This document shows positions 44,282-52,362 of a stretch of DNA of 64,000 nt, in pieces. Source of the stretch: Streptomyces sp. NBC_00370 (GTDB lineage Bacteria; Actinomycetota; Actinomycetes; Streptomycetales; Streptomycetaceae); contig NZ_CP107968.1 in NCBI RefSeq assembly GCF_036084755.1, forward strand, positions 3,751,501 to 3,815,500, read 5' to 3'. The notes beneath the pieces were generated by a model. It saw only the letters and a program-made list of their open reading frames with translations, was not told where the DNA came from and did not search any database. Position 1 is the stretch's first letter. Every line of letters begins with the position of its first letter. Position numbers and translations under genes: made by a program.

Positions 44282-44315
44282 ATCGGCGACACAGAGAAAT
44301 CGCCGACACAGAGAA
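44282..44315 (+). repeat. Tandem 17-bp direct repeat in the leader of the TIM-barrel gene
   Basis: Two copies, ATCGGCGACACAGAGAA and ATCGCCGACACAGAGAA, differ at one base. The single change makes TCGGCGA and TCGCCGA complementary, so the pair can also fold as a hairpin. The second copy is followed directly by the ribosome-binding region GAAGAGGG. Confidence 0.75.
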
Positions 44316-44328
44316 GAGGGACCGACGC

Positions 44329-45366
44329 ATGCGCGCCCGAGGAATCAGCTACGACACCGGCTTCGTCCACAACGGATCGACCGGCCGCAAGAACTTCACC
44401 CCCGAGCTGGTCGAGCAGGAGCTGCGCGTCATCCGCGACGAGCTGCACTGCGACGCGGTCCGCGTCATGGGCGGCGACCCCGACCGGCTGGAGCTGGCCG
44501 CCGGGTACGCGGCCGGCCTCGGCCTTGAGGTCTGGTTCTCGCCGTACCCGCTCGAACTCACCGCCGCCGAGATGCTGTCGCTGTTCGCCGACTGCGCCGA
44601 GCGCGCCGAGCGGCTTCGACGGCGGGGCGCCGAGGTCGTGTTCGTCACCGGCGCCGAACTGTCCCTGATGAACAAGGGTTTCCTGCCCGGCGACAGCACG
44701 GAGGACCGGGTGGCGCTGCTGGGTCAGCCGGATCTGCTGCGCCGGCACATCGGTGAAGTCGGCGCGCTCGTCAACGAGTTCCTGGGCGAGGCGGTGGCCC
44801 TCGTGCGCGAGCGCTTCGGCGGCAAGGTCACCTACGCCTCCGTACCGCTGGAGCGCGTCGACTGGACGCCCTTCGACATCGCGTCCATGGACATCTACCG
44901 GTCGGCCGGGACCGCGGACAGCTTCGCCGAGAGCGTCCCCGCTCTCGTCGCCTCGCTCCAGCTTCCCCTGGCGATAACCGAGTTCGGCTCGGCGAGCTAC
45001 CGGGGCGCCGGCGACGCGGGCGCCCGCGGGCTGGAGATCGTCGAGGAGGACGGGACGACCCGCGCCCCCGTCCGGCTGGACGGGGTGTACGCCCGCGACG
45101 AAGCCGGGCAGGCCGGGTATCTGCGCGAGCTGCTGACGGCGTTCGACGCCGGCGGCGTCGACAGCGCGTTCGTCTTCACCTTCGCGCTGTACGACTTCCC
45201 GCACCGCCCCGGCGGCGATCCCCGCGACGATCTGGACCTCGCCAGCTACGGCATCGTCCGGGTCCTGGAGGACCGCCTCGGCACGACGTACCCCGGGGTG
45301 CCGTGGGAGCCCAAGGCCGCGTTCGGCGCCCTGGCCGACTTCTACCGGGACCACAGGCCCGCCTAG
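44329..45366 (+). CDS. 'Abortive infection' family TIM-barrel glycosidase-like protein
   Basis: A 345-residue protein of a family often annotated as abortive infection protein in Streptomyces. The sequence has a (beta/alpha)8 glycosidase look: RGISYDTGFV at the start, CDAVRVMGGDPDRLELAAGYAAGLGLEVWFSPYP, EVVFVTGAELSLMNKGFLPG (with an acid-base-type Glu), ITEFGSASYRGAG (nucleophile-type Glu) and SAFVFTFALYDFPHRP. No signal peptide is visible, so it acts inside the cell. The phage-defence label rests on database naming, not on anything I can see. It is divergent from the TetR gene and probably repressed by it. Confidence 0.72.
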   Translation: MRARGISYDTGFVHNGSTGRKNFTPELVEQELRVIRDELHCDAVRVMGGDPDRLELAAGYAAGLGLEVWFSPYPLELTAAEMLSLFADCAERAERLRRRGAEVVFVTGAELSLMNKGFLPGDSTEDRVALLGQPDLLRRHIGEVGALVNEFLGEAVALVRERFGGKVTYASVPLERVDWTPFDIASMDIYRSAGTADSFAESVPALVASLQLPLAITEFGSASYRGAGDAGARGLEIVEEDGTTRAPVRLDGVYARDEAGQAGYLRELLTAFDAGGVDSAFVFTFALYDFPHRPGGDPRDDLDLASYGIVRVLEDRLGTTYPGVPWEPKAAFGALADFYRDHRPA

Positions 45367-45382
45367 ACCACATTCTGCGCGC

Positions 45383-46336
45383 TCAGACCACCTTCCACCG
45401 CACCAGCGCGCCCAGCACCAACGCCCCCGGCACCAACGGCAGCCACACCGTGATGATCCGGAAGCCCAGCACGGCGGAGGTGGCCAGGGTGACCGATGCG
45501 CCCGTCGTGACGAGCGTGACCACCAGGGCGGCGTCCACCGACCCGAGCCCGCCCGGCGTCGGGATGACGGCGGCGGCGACACTCGCCGCGAGGTACGCGA
45601 TCGCCACATGCACCACGGGCACCGGCATCTCCAGCGCCAGCGCGACCGTCACCAGCGCCGCCGCCTGGAGCGCGGGGAACGCCAGCGAGCCGCCCCACAG
45701 CGCGAACGCGCGGGCCGGCCTGGTGTGCAGGGACCTGACGTCGGTCAGCGCCGTCGTCAGGAACGTACGGACGATCCGGCGCAGCGGCCGTACGGCGGCC
45801 ACCACGAGCACGGCGGCGCACGCCACCACCCCGGCGGTCACCGCCAGCGGCAGGACGGCCCCGGCGGGTATGAGACCGTCCAGCCGCAGCGCGTCGGGGA
45901 ACGCCAGCAGCAGGACGGCCAGCAGGAAGATCCGTCCGACGGACTCGGCGAGCAGATACAGCGCGAGCGCGGCGGACGAGCGGCCCAGCGGCACCCCGCA
46001 GCGTTTGAGGAAGCGCAGATTGACGGCGCCCGCGCCGAGCCCGGACGGCAGCAGATGGTTGGCGGCGCCCGCGGCGAACTGGGTGGCGAGCAGCCGCCCC
46101 GCAGGCAGCGGCTCCAGGACCGTGCCCTGCCGGGTGAACGACACGGCGACCCAGCCGAGACCGGTGACCGTGACGGCCACCAGCAGCCAGTACGGGTTCG
46201 CCCCGAGGAGCTGGTGTCCGCCGTCGGCGATGACCGGCCAGTGCTGGAAGACGAAGAGACCGATCACGAGGATCGGGATGACGCAGGCGATCTGCCGGAT
46301 CTGACGCAGCGGAACCCGCCGCAGGACTCTGTCCAT
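45383..46336 (-). CDS. Flippase-like integral membrane protein (LPG synthase TM / UPF0104 family)
   Basis: A 317-residue membrane protein with about eight helices. It matches the family that includes the membrane half of lysylphosphatidylglycerol synthase MprF: LLATQFAAGAANHLLPSGLGAGAVNLRFLKRCGV near residue 84 and the C-terminal IAYLAASVAAAVIPTPGGLGSVDAALV. It has no soluble aminoacyl-transferase domain. A lipid or glycolipid flipping role is inferred from the family. The ATG at 46336 is chosen at the start of the first helix. It ends 16 bp from the convergent TIM-barrel gene. Confidence 0.85.
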   Translation of the reverse strand: MDRVLRRVPLRQIRQIACVIPILVIGLFVFQHWPVIADGGHQLLGANPYWLLVAVTVTGLGWVAVSFTRQGTVLEPLPAGRLLATQFAAGAANHLLPSGLGAGAVNLRFLKRCGVPLGRSSAALALYLLAESVGRIFLLAVLLLAFPDALRLDGLIPAGAVLPLAVTAGVVACAAVLVVAAVRPLRRIVRTFLTTALTDVRSLHTRPARAFALWGGSLAFPALQAAALVTVALALEMPVPVVHVAIAYLAASVAAAVIPTPGGLGSVDAALVVTLVTTGASVTLATSAVLGFRIITVWLPLVPGALVLGALVRWKVV

Positions 46337-46525
46337 CGTTCTCGGTCGTCCCTGCTCGTCGTGCGCGTACGCACGTCGTGCGCGTACACACGTTCCGGGG
46401 GGGGGAGGGGGAGCTCTCGCCGTCAGTTTGCCCCGGCGTACGCCTCCTTCCACCCTCCTGCGGCCGACAGTTGGGGAACGGTTGGGCGAACGGCACAGGA
46501 CGCGAGCACCCGGACGCGGAAACGC

Positions 46526-46566
46526 CCGAGGGCGGCACCCCCTGGGAGAAGGGGTGCCGCCCTCGG
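46526..46566 (-). terminator. groEL terminator
   Basis: Arms 46526-46541 and 46551-46566 pair perfectly over 16 bp (core GAGGGCGGCACCCC) around a 9-base loop. It lies 40 bp after the groEL stop. The GC-rich stem without a long T-run is typical for this genus. Confidence 0.9.
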
Positions 46567-46606
46567 TAAGAACAGCCGATCGACCGGCGGCCGGAGCCGT
46601 GGTGGA

Positions 46607-48232
<1,626 letters not shown>

Positions 48233-48357
48233 GTGAAGTGGTCCTCCCGGACTGGGGTGGATTCTCCGGACCGCGTCCGCGCCCGCGACGGACGGCCTGA
48301 GAGCCGTGCGGTTCCTTGCCCCACCGGCTCTCGGGCCTCGCTGACGAGGTCCATAAG

Positions 48358-48420
48358 TTGTCACTCTCACCTGCAGAGTGCTAACGCCAATGATTAGCAC
48401 TCGACCCCCCAGAGTGCAAG
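48358..48420 (-). promoter_or_regulatory. groEL promoter with two CIRCE elements (HrcA operators)
   Basis: CIRCE-A at 48358-48384 is TTGTCACTC-N9-GAGTGCTAA. CIRCE-B at 48394-48420 is TTAGCACTC-N9-GAGTGCAAG. The consensus is TTAGCACTC-N9-GAGTGCTAA, so each copy has one perfect arm. On the minus strand TTGCAC (48419-48414) and TAATCA (48396-48391) are separated by 17 bp and form a vegetative-type promoter. CIRCE-B spans both hexamers and CIRCE-A covers the expected start and early transcript. Confidence 0.9.
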
Positions 48421-48532
48421 CGACCCGAAGGGTCATCGATGGGGGGTGGCGGCCGGGCGACGGGTGGGCGCAAGCGACCCCCGCCCGGACCGCCCCGCGC
48501 ACACACGCACGAGAGGGGACACCCGGGACGCA

Positions 48533-48572
48533 CGAGAGGCCCGGACCCCGGTGTCAGGGTGCGGGCCTCTCG
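48533..48572 (-). terminator. Terminator of the cold-shock gene
   Basis: CGAGAGGCCCG (48533-48543) and CGGGCCTCTCG (48562-48572) form an 11-bp stem. It lies 42 bp after the cold-shock stop codon and separates that gene from the groEL promoter. Confidence 0.8.
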
Positions 48573-48614
48573 GCGTGAGTACTGGTGATGCGTCGGTGGC
48601 CGATCGCGCCGGGA

Positions 48615-48818
48615 TCAGACGGCGAGCTTGACCATGTCCGCCTGCGGACCCTTCTGGCCCTGCGAGATCTCGAACTCCACTCGCTGACCTTCTTCAAGGG
48701 TGCGGTAACCGTCCATCTGGATCGCGCTGTAGTGGACGAATACATCCGCACCACCGTCGACCGCGATGAAGCCGTACCCCTTCTCCGCGTTGAACCACTT
48801 GACGGTGCCCTGAGCCAT
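48615..48818 (-). CDS. Cold-shock protein, CspA family
   Basis: A 67-residue single-domain cold-shock protein that binds single-stranded RNA and DNA. It has KWFNAEKGYGFIAV (RNP1 as KGYGFIAV) and DVFVHYSAI (RNP2) and ends QADMVKLAV. The length is exactly that of the classic family, unlike the extended copy at 16928. The ATG at 48818 is used. A leader of about 100 bases precedes it (TTGACC at 48923-48918 may be part of the promoter), long enough for the structured 5' UTR typical of such genes. Confidence 0.95.
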   Translation of the reverse strand: MAQGTVKWFNAEKGYGFIAVDGGADVFVHYSAIQMDGYRTLEEGQRVEFEISQGQKGPQADMVKLAV

Positions 48819-49133
48819 GCCTAACTCCCCTATTACTGGCCCCTGCGCGGGACCGCACTTCGCGCCGGAACGCGTCGACCGCGGCTGAATGTATCTGCCC
48901 AACTGCCCTCTGCAACAGGTCAATTAGACGAGAATTCTGGGCATGGCTGATCGCACGAAGCGGTGAATTCACAGCGTTCCAGGGCAAGTCGGGCCAGGCA
49001 AAGCGCACGTAACAGTGGCAAACGGCATCCGGACTTTGGCGCTATGTTGTCGCGTTCTCATATGCGCCCGGCACGCGCGGGGACGGGGCGAGGGCGGCGC
49101 TTCCCGAATCGTACCGCGCTCAACCACATGGAA
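48819..49133. other. Leader and promoter region of the cold-shock gene
   Basis: No gene is seen between the cold-shock start and the terminator at 49134. The part at 48,880-48,960 is relatively AT-rich and should hold the cold-shock promoter. The rest shows nothing I can name. Confidence 0.4.
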
Positions 49134-49166
49134 GTGCCCCCTCCGCTTCTCTCGCGGAGGGGGCAC
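49134..49166 (-). terminator. Terminator of the thrC-like/sulfur-carrier operon
   Basis: GTGCCCCCTCCGC (49134-49146) and GCGGAGGGGGCAC (49154-49166) pair over 13 bp with a 7-base loop, 30 bp after the sulfur-carrier stop codon. Confidence 0.88.
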
Positions 49167-49196
49167 CGGGGGTCACTCAGCGCAGCCGGCGGACGG

Positions 49197-49475
49197 TCAG
49201 CAACCGCCCGCTACCGCCGGGATGATGGAGATTCCGGCGCCCTCGGGGGTGACCGTCTCCAGGCCGCCCTCGAAGCGCACGTCGTCGTCGTTCACGTACA
49301 CGTTCACGAACCGGCGCAGCTTGCCCTCGTCGTCCAGGACGCGGGCCGCGATGCCCGGGTGGTTCGCCTCCAGCGACTGGATGACCTCGGAGAGGTTGGC
49401 GCCCTCCGCCGGGACCTCGGCCTGGCCGCCGGTGTACGTGCGGAGGATGGTGGGGATGCGGACCTTGACGCTCAT
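49197..49475 (-). CDS. Sulfur carrier protein, MoaD/ThiS/CysO family, ending Gly-Gly-Cys
   Basis: A 92-residue ubiquitin-fold carrier. It starts SVKVRIPTILRTYTGG, has the CysO-like LDDEGKLRRFVNVYVNDDDVRF, and ends SIIPAVAGGC. In the active form the C-terminal Gly is adenylated and turned into a thiocarboxylate that donates sulfur. Here an extra Cys follows the diglycine, so a peptidase (JAMM type) must trim it, as recalled for QbsE and for Cys-CysO. It lies 35 bp downstream of the thrC-like gene and shares its SAM riboswitch. In mycobacteria CysO works with CysM; here the partner is probably the thrC-like enzyme. It may correspond to the carrier I recall as MetO. Confidence 0.9.
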   Translation of the reverse strand: MSVKVRIPTILRTYTGGQAEVPAEGANLSEVIQSLEANHPGIAARVLDDEGKLRRFVNVYVNDDDVRFEGGLETVTPEGAGISIIPAVAGGC

Positions 49476-49510
49476 GGTGGCGTGCCTTCCTTAGGTAGTG
49501 GGCGGCGGGT

Positions 49511-50788
49511 TCAGCCGGCCAGGCCGGCGCTGCGGAACGCGTCGAGGCTCGGCTTGATGGTCGCGGTCGGCCCGGTCGTGGGAGCCACCGCGTCGAGGGT
49601 CTTCAGTCCGTCGCCGGTGTTCAGGACGACGGTGGTGAGCGTCGGGTCCAGCAGGCCGGCGTCGATGAGCTTCTTCGTCACGCCGACGGTCACACCGCCC
49701 GCGGTCTCGGCGAAGATCCCCTCGGTGCGCGCCAGCAGCTTGATGGCGTCCACGATCTGCTCGTCGTTGACGTCCTCGACGGCGCCGCCGGTGCGCCGGG
49801 CGATGTCCAGGACGTACGGACCGTCGGCCGGGTTGCCGATCGCCAGCGACTTGGCGATGGTGTTCGGCTTCTGCGGCCGTACGACGTCGTGGCCCGCCTT
49901 GAAGGCGGCGGAGACCGGCGAGCAGCCCTCGGCCTGGGCGCCGAAGATCTTGTACGGCTTGTCCTCGACGAGACCGAGCTTGATCAGCTCCTTGAGCCCC
50001 TTGTCGATCTTCGTGAGCTGCGAGCCCGAGGCGATCGGGATGACGAGCTGGTCGGGCAGCTCCCAGCCGAGCTGCTCGCAGATCTCGTAGGCGAGCGTCT
50101 TGGAGCCTTCGCCGTAGTAAGGACGGAGGTTGACGTTGACGAAGCCCCAGCCCTCGCCCAGCGGGTCGCCGATCAGCTCGGAGCAGAAACGGTTCACGTC
50201 GTCGTAGTTGCCCTCGATGCCGACGAGTTCGCCGCCGTACACAGCTGCCATGACGACCTTGCCCTGCTCCAAGTCGTGCGGGATGAAGACGCAGGAGCGG
50301 AAACCGGCCCGCGCCGCCGCGGCGCCGACGGCGCCCGCGAGGTTGCCGGTGGAGGAGCAGGAGAGGGTGGTGAAGCCGAAGGCACGGGCGGCCTCGACGG
50401 CGATGGCGACGACCCGGTCCTTGAAGGAGTGCGTCGGGTTGCCGGAGTCGTCCTTCACGTGCAGGGCGCCGGTGATGCCCAGCTCACGCGCGAGGTTGTC
50501 GGCCTTGACGAGCTTCGTGAAGCCGGGGTTGATGTTCGGGTGGTCGGCCACATCGGCCGGGACCGGCAGCAGCGGGGCGTAGCGCCAGATGTTGTTCGGG
50601 CCGGCCGCGATGCGCTTCTTCAGCTCTTCGGGGGTGCCGCTCGGCAGGTCGTACGCCACTTCGAGCGGCCCGAAACAGCTCTCGCAGGCGAAGATCGGGC
50701 CGAGGTCGAATCGCTCTCCGCATTCGCGGCACGAGAGTGCGACGGCGGGTCCGAGGTCGACAGTGTTCTGGACGGTCTGCACAGCCAT
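49511..50788 (-). CDS. thrC: Threonine synthase family PLP enzyme (thrC-like; candidate homocysteine synthase MetM)
   Basis: A 425-residue fold-type II PLP enzyme annotated by homology as threonine synthase (O-phosphohomoserine to threonine). An N-terminal zinc-ribbon-like knuckle has Cys20, Cys23, Cys35 and Cys38. The PLP lysine is Lys123 in NPTHSFKDR, and the phosphate loop is SSTGNLAGAVGAAAARAG. The start is the ATG at 50788; longer starts would run into the riboswitch. The transcript begins with a SAM-I riboswitch and continues into a sulfur carrier. Both point to sulfur metabolism rather than threonine: the enzyme may make homocysteine from O-phosphohomoserine and carrier thiocarboxylate (MetM, recalled from recent Streptomyces work). 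S. coelicolor also has a separate thrC in its hom-thrC-thrB operon. Specificity cannot be settled from sequence here. Confidence 0.9.
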   Translation of the reverse strand: MAVQTVQNTVDLGPAVALSCRECGERFDLGPIFACESCFGPLEVAYDLPSGTPEELKKRIAAGPNNIWRYAPLLPVPADVADHPNINPGFTKLVKADNLARELGITGALHVKDDSGNPTHSFKDRVVAIAVEAARAFGFTTLSCSSTGNLAGAVGAAAARAGFRSCVFIPHDLEQGKVVMAAVYGGELVGIEGNYDDVNRFCSELIGDPLGEGWGFVNVNLRPYYGEGSKTLAYEICEQLGWELPDQLVIPIASGSQLTKIDKGLKELIKLGLVEDKPYKIFGAQAEGCSPVSAAFKAGHDVVRPQKPNTIAKSLAIGNPADGPYVLDIARRTGGAVEDVNDEQIVDAIKLLARTEGIFAETAGGVTVGVTKKLIDAGLLDPTLTTVVLNTGDGLKTLDAVAPTTGPTATIKPSLDAFRSAGLAG

Positions 50789-50806
50789 GAGGCGAGGCCC
50801 TTTCTC

Positions 50807-50930
50807 CTCATCTTCCTCGCGACGCGTTTCGCCGCAAGACGGAATTGGCACCTTCCCCACCGTGACCTCGCGGTCGGCGGGAGGGTTGCCGGGGCTTCAA
50901 CGGGCCGTTCCCTCTGCCCCTCTGGATGAG
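50807..50930 (-). promoter_or_regulatory. SAM-I riboswitch (S-box leader)
   Basis: Read on the minus strand, P1 is CTCATC (50930-50925) pairing with GATGAG (50812-50807). In between are the S-box core blocks AGAGGGGCAGAGGGA, CGGCCCGTTGAAGCCCC, GGCAACC and GGTGCCAATTCC, in the right order. The 3' strand of P1 runs straight into the ribosome-binding site GAGGAGAAAGG, so SAM binding that stabilises P1 would hide part of that site and shut off translation. No separate terminator hairpin lies between it and the ATG. Confidence 0.93.
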
Positions 50931-51087
50931 CGGTATGGCGCCGGACCCGGGGTCCGGTGCGTTTGTTCCGCGTGATGACCCCGGCATGCGAAGGACATCT
51001 GCGTTGTTCAAGACTGTAACCGAAGGAACGGACGGTTGAGAGAGCCGTCCGCGTCGCGAGATGGATCACGTGCAGGGAGAGCCGATC

Positions 51088-52068
51088 GTGCTGGAAGAGG
51101 TGGAACGCTGGCTGACCAGGCGTTCCTGGTCCGCCTCGGACCGCAGTCTTGACCAGCTGCTGGTGGCAAAGGCCACACGGGGTACCACGGTGAGCGTCGT
51201 GCTCCCCGCGCTCGACGAGGAGGAGACGGTCGGCGAGATCGTGTCCGTGATCCGGCGCGAGCTGATGGAGAAGGTGCCTCTCGTCGACGAGTTGGTGGTG
51301 GTCGACTCCGGTTCGGCGGACCGTACGGGCGAGGTGGCGGCGAAGGCCGGCGCGCGGGTGGTGCACCGCGACGAGATCCTGCCCCGGCTGCCCGCGCTGC
51401 CCGGCAAGGGCGAGGTGCTGTGGCGCTCGCTGCTGGTGACGAGCGGCGACGTGGTGTGTTTCGTGGACGCCGATCTGAAGCGGTTCTCCGCCGACTTCGT
51501 CTCCGGCATCGTGGGCCCGCTGCTCACCGACCAGGACATGCACTTCGTGAAGGCCATGTACGACCGGCCGCTGGACGGCGCGGCGGCGCGGCCGCGCGGC
51601 GGCGGCCAGGGCGGCAGGGTCGGCCAGGGCGGCAGGGTCACGGAGCTGGTGGCGCGCCCGCTGCTGAATCTGCACTGGCCGCTGCTGGCGGGCTTCGTCC
51701 AGCCGCTGGGCGGCGAGTACGCGGTGCGCCGCTCGCTGCTCGAACAGCTCGCGTTCCCCGTCGGGTACGGCGTGGAGCTGGGGCTGCTGGTGGACGCGCT
51801 GCACACGGTCGGGCTCGACGCGCTGGGCCAGGTCGACGTGGGGGTGCGCGTCCACCGGCACCAGGACGACCGGGCGCTCGGGCGGATGGCGGCGGCGATC
51901 TACCGTACGGCGCAGCTCCGGCTGTCCCGGGCGCATCTGGTGCGCCCCGAGCTGACGCAGTTCGAGCGGGGCGCGGACGGATTCGTGCCGCGCACGTACG
52001 CGGTGGATACCGAGGAGCGGCCGCCGATGCGGGAGATCGTCGAGTACGCGTCCCGTCGCGCGGCGTAA
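51088..52068 (+). CDS. gpgS: Glucosyl-3-phosphoglycerate synthase
   Basis: A 326-residue GT81-type glycosyltransferase transferring glucose from a nucleotide-sugar to 3-phosphoglycerate, first step to glucosylglycerate. The GT-A domain shows VSVVLPALDEEETVGEIV, ELVVVDSGSADRTGEVA, the acceptor loop ARVVHRDEILPRLPALPGKGEVLWRSL, and the metal site VCFVDADLK. I choose the GTG at 51088 (LEEVERWL), with AGGGAGAG upstream; the ATG at 51061 is less likely. A perfect 18-bp tandem duplication adds GGRVGQ-type residues near position 175. Divergent from the thrC-like gene; near otsA and otsB, so part of an osmolyte region. Confidence 0.9.
   Translation: MLEEVERWLTRRSWSASDRSLDQLLVAKATRGTTVSVVLPALDEEETVGEIVSVIRRELMEKVPLVDELVVVDSGSADRTGEVAAKAGARVVHRDEILPRLPALPGKGEVLWRSLLVTSGDVVCFVDADLKRFSADFVSGIVGPLLTDQDMHFVKAMYDRPLDGAAARPRGGGQGGRVGQGGRVTELVARPLLNLHWPLLAGFVQPLGGEYAVRRSLLEQLAFPVGYGVELGLLVDALHTVGLDALGQVDVGVRVHRHQDDRALGRMAAAIYRTAQLRLSRAHLVRPELTQFERGADGFVPRTYAVDTEERPPMREIVEYASRRAA
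51604..51639 (+). repeat. Perfect 18-bp tandem duplication inside gpgS
   Basis: GGCCAGGGCGGCAGGGTC occurs twice in tandem, in frame, and encodes a repeated GQGGRV-type hexapeptide in a loop preceding VTELVARPLLNL. Recent duplication is likely because the copies are identical. Confidence 0.9.
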
Positions 52069-52105
52069 CCACACATAATCATTCTTTTTACCTAGATTGA
52101 CCGTC

Positions 52106-52315
52106 ATGGGTCTGAGTGACGTTCTGGACGCCCGGCACGCCGCTGCCGTGTCGGGCGGGCGCATGGCCGAGGCGGGCGGCGCCGCCGAACAGCTGTGGCT
52201 GCTGGGCGGGGTGGCGCTCGCGCTGCTCGCGGCGGGGGTGGTCGCGCTGGCCGCCGCGCGCGGGGTCGGCCGCGGGTCCGGCCGGGGGTCCGGCCCCGGC
52301 CAGCACGACGAGTGA
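52106..52315 (+). CDS. Possible small membrane protein, 69 residues
   Basis: A 69-residue frame starting MGLSDVLDARHAAAVSGGRMAEAGG, with one strongly hydrophobic helix (LWLLGGVALALLAAGVVALAAARGV, about residues 31-55) and a Gly/Ser/Arg-rich tail. It fills the gap between gpgS and otsA on the same strand. AT-rich sequence with TTGACC and TAGATT words lies just upstream and could be a promoter, but there is no good ribosome-binding site. I do not recognise a family; it may not be a gene. Confidence 0.4.
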   Translation: MGLSDVLDARHAAAVSGGRMAEAGGAAEQLWLLGGVALALLAAGVVALAAARGVGRGSGRGSGPGQHDE

Positions 52316-52362
52316 CCCGCCCGTACGTTTGAGCGTTTCCTGGACGGGCTAGATTTCGGCAC

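Noticed and set aside
48376..48402. Everted repeat GAGTGCTAA-N9-TTAGCACTC as a separate operator
   Set aside because: It arises from the facing arms of two adjacent CIRCE elements, which explain it fully.
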